A stretch of 64,000 bases of DNA, from NCBI GenBank assembly GCA_009739215.1, contig VSJF01000004.1, positions 2,480,001 to 2,544,000 on the forward strand, in the 5' to 3' direction. Position 1 is the first letter of the stretch. Every line of letters begins with the position of its first letter. The notes beneath the pieces are model-generated. The model made no database searches. It saw only the letters and a list, made by a program, of their open reading frames with translations, and was not told where the DNA came from. Positions 50,579 through 61,912 of the stretch are shown here, one piece after another. The position numbers were made by a program, and so were the translations under genes. The DNA comes from Floccularia luteovirens (Eukaryota; Basidiomycota; Agaricomycetes; Agaricales; Squamanitaceae).

Positions 50579-51737
50579 ATGACTACAGATACTCCTCAAC
50601 CCGCTAGTGCAAGCCCCATGCCAGAAGGTGTCACCGATCCAAATTATCACCCAGAGCCAGGCCGTTTGGGCAATCTCAGCGTCACACAGCTCCACGCACT
50701 CGACAAACTGAGAAAGGAGCTTCAAGATGAGGGCCATTTTGTTGCAGAGAGGATGGATGATCCTACATTGCTCAGGTATGTTTCATTCATGTTTATTCTT
50801 CCCTAAATTTTTTTTTCTTGCATGTATTGCGGAATGGGGGAGGGGAAGTGTTACATGAGGCTGTTCAGTGTATGCTAATCACGATGCGTTATCGATTGCA
50901 GGTTTCTGCGTGCAAGAAAGTTCGATGTTGTCAAGTCGAAAGAGATGCTCCTTGCTCATGAGAAATGGAGGCAGGATTTCGGGGTAGAGGATATCATACA
51001 GTATGTTCCGCACTATCGTCATCGTCCGCATAACAATTGATCACATTGTTGTCTACCAGGAATTTTGATTTTCCAGAGAAAGCAGACGTAGATAAATACT
51101 ACCCAGCATATTACCATAAAACTGACAAGGTATCGTACCTTCATCTGTTATCTCTTTCGTACTCTGATCTCATTATTATTATTTGACTTCAATACAGGAT
51201 GGTCGCCCAATCTACATCGAAAGATTGGGAAAACTGGATATGAAAGCTTTATATGCGATAACCACTCAAGATCGTCAACTAAAACGGCTTGTGTCCGAGT
51301 ACGAAAAGTCATTTGCTCATCGTCTTCCTGCATGCACTGCGGCTTCTGGTCATCCTGTTGAGACCTTCTGCACAATTCTCGACTTACAGGGCGTGTCGCT
51401 CACGAACTTCTACCGCGTCAAGGACTACGTCATGCAAGCCGCATCTATCGGACAAGATCAATACCCAGAAACGATGGGTAAATTCTTCATCATCAATGCC
51501 CCTTGGGCATTTTCTGCTGTATGGTCCGTCATCAAGCCATGGTTAGACGAAGCAACGGTCAAGAAGATAGACATTTTGGGTAGTAGCTATGTGAAAGATG
51601 CGTTGTTGAAGCAGATTCCTGCTGAGAATCTGCCCAAGGACTTTGGTGGAGCTTGTGAGTGTGTAGAGGGTTGTTCCATGAGTGATTCTGGTCCATGGAA
51701 CACACATGCAGATGGCAATGCTGCTCCAGCAGCATAG
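50579..51737 (+). CDS. SEC14: Sec14-type phosphatidylinositol transfer protein
   Basis: This is a cytosolic PI/PC transfer protein acting at the Golgi. Four exons (50579-50775, 50902-51000, 51060-51129, 51198-51737) total 906 bases, 301 residues, matching yeast Sec14 in length. The CRAL-TRIO N-terminal region reads ALDKLRKELQDEGHF and LLR joined to FLRARKFDVVKSKEML, then NFDFPEKADVDKYYPAYYHK. The lipid-binding domain has DGRPIYIERLGKLDM, TILDLQGVSLTNFYRV, YPETMGKFFIINAPWAFSAV, KPWLDEATVKKIDILG and LPKDFGGACEC. The C-terminal tail is short and Ala-rich. Confidence 0.95.
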
Positions 51738-51873
51738 ATTTTCAGCTTTCCTTCCCTCGTCATTGTACTCGATTCATACATAATAAATTGCTCTCGTGAA
51801 TACACGGTTTATTATAGACATGTAGAGAGTAAATATAAATAGGCGGCAAGTATAGAGCCTGCGGGAACTCCAT

Positions 51874-53108
51874 TTATTTAGCTGGGTGTGTGAAAAAAGA
51901 AACAAAGCCTGCTTCTACTCTTTGTCTCCCCAGTTCAAATGTTTCTTCGAGAAGAGCATTGAATTTTTTGGCTCTTTGGGTAGCAAGACCGTGTCCGGTA
52001 CCACTCCACTCAAAGAATTCGGCCTCAGGCATCGCTGCTGCTAACTGTCTCGATTTGCTCGGGTCAACAAGGTAATCTTCGTCTCCTGTTAGAATGACAA
52101 TTCTGGGAATGTTCGCAGATATCGCTCGCAAACGTTCATTGCTGACGTAGTGCGTTAGAACAGCGGTCATTTGTGAGAAATTACCCGTGAGTTGTTGTTT
52201 GGGAGTTAACATGAATCGCCGAATGTATCCCTGCGTTTTGGATGAATATGTATGCGTAATATGTTGGTTAGGTTAAATAAGGATACACACCTCTGTCTGA
52301 ACTTCACGGTTCTTTCGTTTCGGATCATCCTCATCCATTTCTTCAAGCCACGAGCGCGGAAATAGCATATCAAAAACTAGAGGGACCTTTTTCTCTGGCT
52401 CTTTTATGAATGTCAACCGTACGAGACAACTAAAGCCTTTCCACTACATTCCAATTCAGTTCTCATTTGAGAAGAAATAGATATTTCCTTACAGTGGGTA
52501 AAGCGCCCAATATCGATCCACCTGGCGTTGTTACTGTTAGAACAAGGGAAGCAATCCTTTCTGGAATTCGTGATGCCAGTTCTAAAGAATTTCTCTCAGG
52601 ATTATGTATCAAACAAACAATTGTTGGTGGAAATCACCTTGTGCAATCATTCCTCCTAGACTAACTCCGACAACATGTACTTCACGTTTAGCGGTCCAGC
52701 CAATATATTCTAAAAGACATATGATATCTTCTGCCATACCAGATGTTCTGTATCATGCTAAGCGCCACGTCAACATATTCAAAGAAATTATGGTACTTAC
52801 GAATATGGTCCTCTTGGGTAGGTAGAATGCCCAACACCACGGTTATCGAACGCTACCACCGTATGGTCCTCAGACTTCCCAAAATGCTTTACTTGTGGAC
52901 CCCATGAAGCACAACTTGAGTTCAAACCCATGATTAACAGAACTTTATATTTCGTTCCGCGTCCATGTTGTTCAAAGTACAGTGAATGCTTCTCGAGTGC
53001 TTCAGGCCCTTGTGGTCGTAACTCTGTCACGGGACATAGACCCCGCCTAACGCATGTTGCTGGGTCGAAGGGACTGACGAGGTCGAGTTCAGCTTGTTCG
53101 TTTGACAT
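51874..53108 (-). CDS. alpha/beta-hydrolase fold protein
   Basis: Five exons (53108-52801, 52747-52638, 52581-52493, 52443-52291, 52230-51874) total 1017 bases, 338 residues. The oxyanion region (KVLLIMGLNSSCASWGPQV) and DNRGVGHSTYP precede the nucleophile elbow GVSLGG near residue 133. The acid is likely in ILTGDEDYLVDP and the histidine in SGTGHGL, completing a triad in the expected order. The acceptor of exon 4 is best placed at aatgtag before TGGAAAGG, which keeps the frame. It resembles fungal hydrolases related to epoxide hydrolases or esterases. Substrate is unknown. It is convergent with the SEC14-like gene, with stops about 136 bases apart. Confidence 0.85.
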
Positions 53109-53284
53109 GATGGTAGTCTATGCCAGAGCCTGTGATTGTGATTTTAGGGACATAGTTTCGGCAACGCCAAAAAACATGATGGCCGTGGCTGAAATCACAC
53201 GACGGTAAATTAGGATTCGACTTCGTCAACAGCCAAAATTTTTGCATTTACTCTCCATTGATGACATGGGAACTTCAATATAAA

Positions 53285-53364
53285 GGCAATATGGCCGAGT
53301 GGTCTAAGGCGCCAGAATCAGGATCTGGTCCGAAAGGGCGAGGGTTCGAATCCCTCTGTTGTCA
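53285..53364 (+). tRNA. tRNA-Leu (anticodon CAG)
   Basis: The sequence folds as a class II tRNA. The acceptor stem is GGCAATA with TGTTGTC (two G-U pairs) and the discriminator is A. The D-arm GGCCGAGTGGTCTAAGGC carries the leucine-type G pair. The anticodon stem CCAGA/TCTGG encloses the loop ATCAGGA, giving anticodon CAG. An extended variable arm TCCGAAAGGGC follows, and the T-arm contains GGTTCGAATCC. No intron is present. A run of T after position 53369 fits a Pol III terminator. Confidence 0.93.
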
Positions 53365-53378
53365 TATGTTTTTTTCTA
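53365..53378 (+). terminator. Pol III T-run after tRNA-Leu
   Basis: TTTTTT begins at about 53369, immediately downstream of the tRNA, as expected for RNA polymerase III termination. Confidence 0.7.
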
Positions 53379-53445
53379 TCCGGAATCCAATCACAGTGCA
53401 CACGATGGACTTTAGTGTCCATCACCACTACCAACATACCCCGCA

Positions 53446-54634
53446 ATGACTTCCTTTGTTTTCAATGCATACCTAGCAACCATCATCCAAAACAACATAG
53501 AAATCGCAATTGAACCGCTCACAGGAGGATACACAAATTTCACAGTTAGAGCTACATTTGATCCACCAGCAAATGTATTTTCCAGAACACTACGTACAGT
53601 CATATTGAAGTATGCTCCGCCATACATTGCAACAGAACCTTCGCAACCTCTAGGTGTTCGCCGACAAGCAATCGAAGTAAAGGCTTTAAGGCTATTAGCA
53701 GGGGCAGACGATGGCATTTCTGGGCCGCCTGGTGGATCATCGAAGATGCGCATACCTGAATGCATACATCACGACACTGAAAAGAACGTTCTCTGGATGA
53801 CTGATCTTGGAGATATGCAGTCACTTTCCGAGTATCTTTCTCTCAAATCTGCGAATCATGAAGTCTTGGAAAGAGTAGCAGTAGAGCTAGGAATATTTAT
53901 CACCGAATTATATCGTCGCACAAGAGAGCCGTCTGAAGAACTTATTGCTCAGCTGGCCAACCCTTCCCACACCGCAGATACATTTGCCTACATTGCGAAT
54001 ATGACACGGGTGGCGTTGAATAATGCGAGAATCCCAGATGCAGATGTTCTATCAGAACGCGTGCGTAGCGCATTGAAGCCTGGCGCCAGTGAGAACGAAG
54101 TTTGTCTCGGGATGAACGACTTTTGGCCTGGTAGTTTGTTAATCAGCAAAGATGGTGGTTGCGGTTTGATTGATTGGGAATATTTTGGACCGTCCGATCC
54201 AGCCAGTGAACTGGGCATGTTCTGTAAGTACTGGATAACTCTTTTGTCCTCTGAATTATAAATAACATATTCATTCCTGAAAACAAAAAGTCGCACACTT
54301 GCATATATTGCTCTTGAAAAGCACCTCTTCCCCGAAAACAATCGCAGGAACCCGGACTTTTATTAATACATTGGCTAAAACTTATGCCAAAGAGCAGGAA
54401 GATAAGGTCCTATCTCTCCAGTTCAGACGACGTCTGCTAATAGCCCATGGTCGTGAATTGATCAATGGCATTGGTCTATACTCGGGTAAATTGGATGAAG
54501 TCTCTAAGAGACGCATCCTAGACGTTGGTATTCAGAGCTTACGGGCGGCTGGCGATGGTGATTCTGAAGTTGATGATAGTCTTAAAAGCAGTAACGGTGA
54601 TATCTGGGAAAGCTTTTCTTTGTTAGGACTATAG
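53446..54634 (+). CDS. aminoglycoside-phosphotransferase-fold kinase-like protein
   Basis: This is a predicted small-molecule kinase-like protein of the APH/choline kinase fold. Two exons (53446-54223, 54291-54634) total 1122 bases, 373 residues; the frame crosses the intron as ELGMF to AHLHILLLK. N-lobe features are EPLTGGYTNFTVRA (the nucleotide-loop region) and VILKYAPPYIA (the lysine of the strand), then QAIEVKALRLL. The catalytic region reads CLGMNDFWPGSLLIS followed by GLIDWEYFGPSDPASELGMF. The aspartates of the catalytic loop and of the metal-binding IDWE motif are present, but the usual H-G-D start of the loop is M-N-D. Fungal relatives are mostly uncharacterised. The DxxxGS pattern recalls methylthioribose kinase, which is only a suggestion. 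Confidence 0.75.
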
Positions 54635-54774
54635 GGGTTATGGAGAGTGTATTATATTATTCTGGCTCGGGAAATGAGTTATCTAGAAGTATGTTAAAGT
54701 AATTTTGGTGTAAAATACAAAGTAGGAGTTGGGATTAATATGTGATGCTCTCACAGTGTAACACCATCAATAGC

Positions 54775-55810
54775 TCAGACAGTTTTCCCGGTTTCTTTTT
54801 TCCAATCTTCTATGACTTCACAAATTTTTTCTTTGACTGCGTCAGCATCAACACTTTGTCCAAATGCTTCCACGAAACGTCCTTGAGGGTCCATCAAGTA
54901 CACGAAGATAGAATGGTCAACCAAATAGTCGCCATTGGGGTCCGCGTTTGGAGGTGTAGAGAAATATACCCGATACATTTTGCAAATAGCTTTAGTCGCC
55001 TCATAAGAACCAACAAGCCCAATGAAAGAAGGATGAAAATCTTCTAGATATCGCGCAATCCTGGATGATGAATCCCGAGCAGGGTCCACAGTTATGAACA
55101 TAGGCTTGAATATTTTACCATATTCAGTTTCTGGGATGAACAATTATATCACATCACATAATTTTTGGGGACAGAAGGATAGCAGACATACCAACTGTGT
55201 TCAAAACAGAGGTCATCTTGTCAAGTTCAGCAGGACATATATCTGGACAATTCGTAAACCCAAAATACACCAGAGACCATTTGCCTAGCATATCCTTGTC
55301 CGTGAAGGGTTCTCCAGTATGGCTGGTGAGGGTGAACGATCCACCTAGCTGGGGTCGTCCAATCTGTTTTTGAGCACGCTCTTTCTCTGGTTATGAGTAG
55401 AATAAGAACAGTCAGTTCAGAGGTAAAATATTAGTGCAGACAAACCGCGTTCCTGCACAAGTCTCTGCTTCTCATAGCGGAAGTAAAAGAATAGTCCGAC
55501 TCCAGTCGCCAGAAAGAGTGCTGCAGACTTTGGAGTGAATACCTACCAATTTCCAACGCGTCATTCAACGTTCAACAAATCTCAATGAGATATCGAACAT
55601 TGTACTTACCCCCAACCTGCTTCGTTCCCGATCGGGGAACTCAGAATAGTTCCGTCGTTGTATTTCAATAGGATTTTTTCTTGGAGTTGGAGGGAGCCAC
55701 TGAGTGGATAATGTACGACAATTCAGCGACGAGTTCAGCAACCTGCATGGTTTTGTGGATGCGCGTAAGAGGCCAGCTGCTCGGAATGGAGAGATGGAAT
55801 GCATCCTCAA
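54775..55810 (-). CDS. SCO1: mitochondrial copper chaperone Sco1 (cytochrome c oxidase assembly)
   Basis: This inner-membrane protein delivers copper to the CuA site of cytochrome oxidase. Four exons (55810-55610, 55542-55446, 55386-55192, 55130-54775) total 849 bases, 282 residues, typical for Sco1. The N-terminal 65 residues are basic and Ser-rich, fitting a presequence. A transmembrane helix follows in [18 protein letters not shown]. The thioredoxin-like domain has [20 protein letters not shown] and [15 protein letters not shown] with the copper-binding CxxxC. The third ligand is His in [31 protein letters not shown] and [20 protein letters not shown] are also family-typical. It is convergent with the APH-like gene. 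Confidence 0.95.
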
Positions 55811-56139
55811 ATTGCGAGTTCGTCACGCGTCACACGGTATTATCAAAACTCAACAGTCTGGCCAGTCTGGCTTAAACCATATTGCTGGAACTCTTCTAGG
55901 CCTTCGGAATGTTGCACCAGCTGTTTGTATAAAAAGCCCAGGCTCGTATTGAATAGTTCGCCAATTTGATATTCGTATGGATGACTCAAGAAAGACTGGA
56001 GTGAAAGACACCGATTTATTTTCAACCTCTCCGGATAAAAATTTCCGCATCGTACCCAGCAAATTCCTGGAACTTTCTAAAATTTTCATTCACACACACT
56101 TAGCCGCTGAACAAGATAATTGTTGGAAGTGTTGACACA

Positions 56140-56375
56140 CTCAGACCTTTGGAAGTAGGTACACTACTCAACTGAGGAGGACTCCATAACTAAACTAATC
56201 TCGCTCTCATGGTCAAAAAAACTTCAATTTCACAGGAGAACGCTCGATGGAATAGGGCGGTTCGTGCTTTTCAAATCAGACAATCCTGCTTTCTTCCTGG
56301 GTACATACGCACCCTTCATGGTCGATATGGTGCGCAAATTTGAGAGCATCGAAAGGCTCTGGAATGTTATATGTA
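56140..56375 (-). pseudogene. decayed C-terminal fragment of a NACHT-WD40 gene
   Basis: Read on the minus strand, this matches the last about 45 codons and the 3' flank of the gene ending at 61620. EPFDALKFAHHIDHEG and VCTQEESRIV correspond to EPFDALRSAHHVDPEG and VCTQDGQKIV. The next tryptophan codon has become TGA, so it is not functional. It is more diverged than the copy at 63720-64000. Confidence 0.8.
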
Positions 56376-56787
56376 GTATCTGATTAAGGTTGGTTTTTAG
56401 TCAGTAATGCGTTTTTCAACCACGACAAATCCCGCAACAGTTTCAGGTTAGTCCCCCAAAACATATGGCTGACGCTTGCGCCGGAAAAACCCTAGGCTAC
56501 CACAGTTCATGACCATCAGTTTGTTCGTTCATCATCACATACTCTTTCCTTTACCTCTAGCCCTACTCCACTATCTTATCTAGTGTCAAGATGGCATATG
56601 TGTTCAGCATGTTTTGAGCACTGCTTAGAGTCTACTATGTCAAGGGGCCTACTCTTGAAGACTCTGGACGGGCAGCGTATTTACTTGTCTATGGAATGTG
56701 TCACTTCATGTCAGGGGACGTGCCGACAATGCTATTAGCAATGTCTTCACATTATTACCACCGCGTGTTGATGCACCTGATATCAGT

Positions 56788-57089
56788 TGTGGGGTAGGCC
56801 TTCGGGCTACCCTTGGATGTGGTCTATGTTCTGTTTCCGTTTACTCTTCATCACATGATTCCAGATTAGATTAGATTGTATGTGCACGCAACGCACATGT
56901 TTCCTTTCACCTATGTTTCCCTTTATCTAGTCTACTTTCCTGTAATTCTCCTTTATTTTCTCATCTATTACTACTCAAACTTGTATCCATTTTCTCTAAC
57001 TCGAAACGCTCCGAACTATCAAAACTCGACCCCAAATTCCTAGTCTCTGTCAACCTTCGTTCCTACCAAACTCACGGGGTTACCCCACA
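56788..57089. mobile_element. candidate solo LTR
   Basis: The ends are an imperfect inverted pair, TGTGGGGTAGG at 56788 and GGTTACCCCACA ending at 57089, with TG...CA termini and about 302 bases length. No clean target duplication was found (TCAGT against CAATC), so the edges or the interpretation may be off. It lies about 250 bases upstream of the NACHT gene start. A UUCG-capped hairpin (GGGTAGGCC-TTCG-GGCTACCC, one bulge) sits at its left end. Confidence 0.45.
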
Positions 57090-57339
57090 CAATCATCATT
57101 TATTATTGTTCAATGCTAAACCATTTTACAGCACTTTACAGCACTGTGTGATCTTTGTGTTCATAAGAACAATTCCTTCTTTCTTCCACCTCTCCAACCT
57201 TCTTTCTGACTTCCAACGCCCCAAACCATCCGTAGCGTATTGCTCTAGGTACTTGCAAATCAACCCATCAAATCTGACCACGAGGTTGATACCACACAGT
57301 TATTCGTTACGCTGCCGCCATCAACCATCGAAAACAGCA

Positions 57340-60300
57340 ATGAACCCGGCGTCCTCAATGCAGGTGGTCAAGTAGCAAGTGCTTCTCATTGATCATCCAT
57401 TCCCTTTGCTAACCTCATATACAGCACCCCGAAAATACATTTCAATCTCAATGGTAAGTCATAATGTGATTCTCTGTTCGTGTGCATTACCTCAATACCC
57501 ACAACTTTTGTAGTAACCGTTTTGGAAGGCAAGAACTTGCCTGACACACATAGATTTTCAAGTGTATTTTATTATGCTGTTGTCAAGGTCGATAACAGTG
57601 AGAACAGAACGAAAGTCTCAAAAAAAGTGAATAAATCGACATATTGGGGTGAACAATTAAAGTTGTACGTTTTTCCTACAACCAATTGACCTGTCAGGAT
57701 ATGATAATTCTAAGTGATCACATTTGATACAGCAATGCGACTACGTCCTCCCACTGTACAATGTCATGTGTTTTGTACACATCCCGAGAGTTCAAAAAAA
57801 GATCATCTTGTTTGTGAGATGAAGGAAGCTTTACACATTGGGGAGGAAAATCTATCTCAGAATAGAGGTAACGATCGAATAGCCCATCTCGCTACAGTAT
57901 TGACATGAACTTGTCCAGAAATTGCCTATGCTCTTGATGCCGTTCACCCAAAATCGTCGCTGGATAAACATCGTACAATAACCCTCCTTTTCAAGATTCA
58001 GAGTCTTACAGTTCCGTCGTGGTCTAACAGTGTCATGTCACTGCAGAATGGTACTCTCGCGCAAGTCCCCACACCTGGCCTGGAATTCCAAGTAATCAAT
58101 GAAAGATGGAAGCATTTATTGGGTTCCCTCAAGTCATTCTGCCTGGTTGCCAAAGATATTGCAGAAGTATGTTATACAAACCTTATTGTTGTGATCATCA
58201 TCATCATCTATGTCTAGATTGATTCAAGGGCAAAAGTGGCGGTGTACGCAGTTTCAGCCGTTGTAAAGGTATTTATTCCCATTTTGAATAGTTATGTGAT
58301 GTTAAGTACCAATTTACACAAGATCATCAACGACCAAATAGCTCGTGACGACAAGATCAGTGATCTCGTTTGTACACTCGCGGAACTGTACGATTGGTTG
58401 CAGGATGGAGGGTCATTGGAGAAGATAAGGTCGTTCGAGAAGACCGTGAAAAAGCTGTTGAACCAGACATCCGAGTGTGCCTATTTTATTCGGAAGTATT
58501 ACGAGACAGATTCTTTCGGTTCGTAATGACATCAACTTGTCTTTGTACTTTACGCTAATGTGAATCATCTAGCACAACGGGCTGTGGTGAACATTGTGTC
58601 TGATGTTGATGCTGGGATCGCACAGTATCGATCAATTTTCGATGGGTTAATGATTGAGCTCATACTGGGTACTAGCCTACAAACAACTTTGCTCTCAGTC
58701 CAGATTCTAGAGAGGGTTACAAACATTGGTAGGTGTAATAATATTCGAGTAACATTTAATTTAGTTTTGTTTCACAGATATTTAAATGTATCTCAATCGT
58801 TTCCCATGTCTTGAACGGACAGCTTTCGATCCGGACTACGCTGCAATGCGAGGCACTCATCTTGATCCTGTTATCGATGACATTCTGAACTGGGCCGCTG
58901 GGAATGAGAACGCCACAAAGTGTGTCTTCCTTTTGCTCGGACCTGCAGGGAGTGGCAAATCATCAATTGCCCACTTCGTCGCGCGACACTTTGATGAAGA
59001 GAAGCGACTAGGATGTGGCATATTCCTCCGTGGTGGAATCGGAAACCGAACCTCACAGAGGATAAGCGGGACTATTATACGACACTTGGCCGAATTTCAC
59101 CCAGTGATCACAGAAAGGATGAGTGGGCCGATCAGGAACTCAGATATTGCTCAGGCAGATATCAGGCGACAATTCGACAAGTTGGTTGTTACACCCCTGG
59201 TGAACTTGCAAATGGTGGGACCAGTTACTGTTATCATTGATGGCCTCGAAGAATGCGAAGATGCTATAGACCGTTCCCGCGTCTTGTCTATTTTCGCAAA
59301 TACGTCATTGATGACCCAGCTCCCTCCAAATTTCCTTTTTCTCATCACATCACGTCCTGCCCAAGACATTCATAATGCCTTCTTATCGTTGAATCACGTT
59401 TGCCACTACACGATTCCTCTTCTCCCGAACCTAGATAAACACAATGCTTTAATCCAGAAAACTTTAGATGATCTCAAGGTTATACAGTCACCGATTTTAG
59501 ACATATATGGGGTAGACAGGGTGAGGCATGAGATCTTGCGGCGGGCAGGAGGTGATGATATATGGACTTCATTCGTCTGTATGACTCTGCAACGCACATC
59601 TATCCAGACATGTTTAAGCAGATTCGTCGACATCCTTTTCATGCAGCCGCCTCCTATGACACTACAGGACTCGATGACACAGTTGCTTTCTAGCATCTCC
59701 CAAGCACTGAACCTCAATATCAGCGCATCACTTTCTTGGGCCGTCATTTTTCGTCCCCTGCTGACAGACAGTGTCTTTCTAATGGTGATCAACCATGAGC
59801 AGAGCATCGAGGATAATTACCATGTCACACACGGATTGGGGACTATGATATTACCCACCATCACCCCTCTGAACGCAAGCATTCAGGATCTTCTTGCAGA
59901 CCTGACAAATGAACGGCATTGGATCGAAGATATACCATACGTGGAATGGACCCTCTGTGATCTCGCTGAGGCATGTTTGAATAGGATGAACGGGTCGCTA
60001 CGACATAACATCTGTGGATTACCAACAACATTCCAGCTGGACATCAAGATCAGTGATTTGGGTCGGCTCATTGGGAATAACATACCGAAGGATCTACAAT
60101 ACGCCGTCACAAATTGGATAGCATACATACTAGAGATCCAACACTTGACTGACAGTTTGATGAAGAAGCTCCATAGATTGCTGTTCGAACATCTATTGCA
60201 TTGGATCGAAGTGCTGAGTTTGATATCATGCCTTGATGAAGACAAAGTGTGTGCATCGTTACAGCAACTTGACAGGCATATTTCTGTAAGTGTTCTGGTT

Positions 60301-61620
60301 GATGATTTACGTGTTCTGATGATCCATGGATTGTTACACACCTTTCAGAGCCATGACGAGGATGGATCGCATTTTGAGCTCTGTAGAATGATCAAAGATG
60401 CTATCGGTTTCCTTCGCTCATACGGTTCCACAATATCACAAGCCCACTTGCACACCTATATCTCTGCACTACCCTTATTCCCATCGCACACACTGCTTCA
60501 TGAGATGTACATTGGAGAGGTGATTGATGAAAGGCCGCGAGTTTCCTCAAACATAATTGAAGCTGATCCTCTTTTCTTCATTAAACCACATTATGGCCAT
60601 GTTTCAAGCGTTGTGTTGTCACCAAATGGCTCTCAACTTGTCAGTTGTGGGGCTGATCAGACAGTTCGTATATCCAATGGAATAACTGGAGAAGAGGTTC
60701 ACCTGATGAACAGTCATTCCGAAGCTGTTTTGTATGCAGTATTCTCGCCTGACGGCAAAAGGGTCACTAGCTATGCTCATGTCTGGGATGTTCAGACTGG
60801 TCGACTACTCAACAAAGTGACTCACAAATATGTTTATTGGGTGGACTTCTTTCTTGAGCACTCAAAGTTTGTCAGTCACTCTCGGTATCATGACATCATA
60901 AGGTGGACGTCGGACACTGGCAACATCATTGAAAAACGACAAATCGAAAGATACCCAGGTGGGATATACTCGCCCGACTGTCAACAAGTAGCAACGACGT
61001 CAGGCAATAAAATCAAGATCTTTGATATCAAACTAGAACACCGACTTATTGCAACGCTTGATGGTCACACAAACGAAGTCCAACTAGTCAGGTGGTCACT
61101 CGATGGGTCGAAGTTGGCCTCTTCATCAATTACAGAGATACTGCTCTGGGACGCAAAGAAGATGTCCTTAATTGCTGTTTTAGATACAGAATCTCATCAT
61201 AAGTGGTCTCCAAAATTTACTGCCAATCAACTTTCTCTTGTTACGAGTATCTCTGGTGGAACCCTTCTTCATACATGGGATATTGATACATCAAACCATA
61301 ACTGCACCACTAAATTTATTACACGTCAGGATGTTTCGAGCGCAGATGTACGTTTGGACCTCGGACGAGTCGTAGCTGGGACGTATCATGGTGACATTCT
61401 CATGTGGGACATCGATTCTCTTCCGACACTCTCACCCAAAGTCATCGATAATCTACATAAACAACACGATACTATCATATTCCACGAGCCTTTTGATGCT
61501 CTCAGATCAGCACACCACGTCGACCCTGAAGGTTGGGTATGTACCCAGGATGGGCAGAAAATCGTCTGGGTTTCGAAATGCAAACCACCCTATATCATCA
61601 AGCGCTCACTGGGAAACTAG
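57340..61620 (+). CDS. C2-NACHT-WD40 (NLR-like STAND) protein, N-terminal part disrupted
   Basis: This is a fungal NLR-type receptor candidate, in a family involved in non-self recognition and regulated cell death. The exons I see are 57340-57371, 57425-57453, 57514 to about 57677, 57733-57867, 57919-58166, 58218-58268, 58323-58518, 58573-58728 and 58778-61620. Order of parts: a C2 domain (NVTVLEGKNLPDTHRFSSVF, then FCTHPESSKKDHLVCEM), a helical region (RWKHLLGSLKSFCLVAKD; TLAELYDWLQDGG), NACHT, and degenerate WD40 repeats. NACHT has Walker A LLLGPAGSGKSSIA, Walker B VTVIIDGLEECED and FLFLITSRPAQDI. WD units include HVSSVVLSPNGSQLVSCGAD, VLYAVFSPDGKRVTS and TNEVQLVRWSLDGSKLASSS. Two problems occur: an apparent one-base shift in the C2 exon near 57748, and TAA 58783-58785 just before ATG 58786 when the most natural splice is used. 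The 944-codon NACHT-WD40 frame from 58786 is fully open, so a shorter protein is possible. Confidence 0.82.
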
Positions 61621-61912
61621 AGTTTTTAGACGACAACGACAAGACCAGATTTGTTATGGAGTCCTCTTCGATTGAGTAGTTGTGTATCCACATCCAAATG
61701 TTTGAGCATATTCATCCTATATATACTTACATATTAACACCCCAACAACTGTCTCTTTAGGACTGTCCTTTGAGCAGGTATAAAGCGTTATGTTTTCGAA
61801 ACATCTTGAACGGCGGCTACCTTCAATGAAACATTACGTGGCATAAAAAAGGTCAGATATGTGTAATGAATATACCCCAAGGTCTACTACGGCCTGCAGA
61901 TAGCAGAAAAAC
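61621..61912. other. 3' flank of the NACHT gene
   Basis: Its first about 100 bases are repeated at 63705-63822 (inverted). No gene is supported. Confidence 0.5.

Larger units (their letters stand above)
55811..57339. other. intergenic region with an NLR fragment and a candidate solo LTR
   Basis: No intact gene. It contains the decayed 3' end of a NACHT-WD40 gene (56140-56375, minus) and a candidate solo LTR (56788-57089). Both have separate entries. Confidence 0.5.

Noticed and set aside
53258..53449. Plus-strand open frame of about 63 codons overlapping the tRNA
   Set aside because: Its sequence is the conceptual translation of tRNA-Leu and its flanks. The RNA fold explains the conservation.
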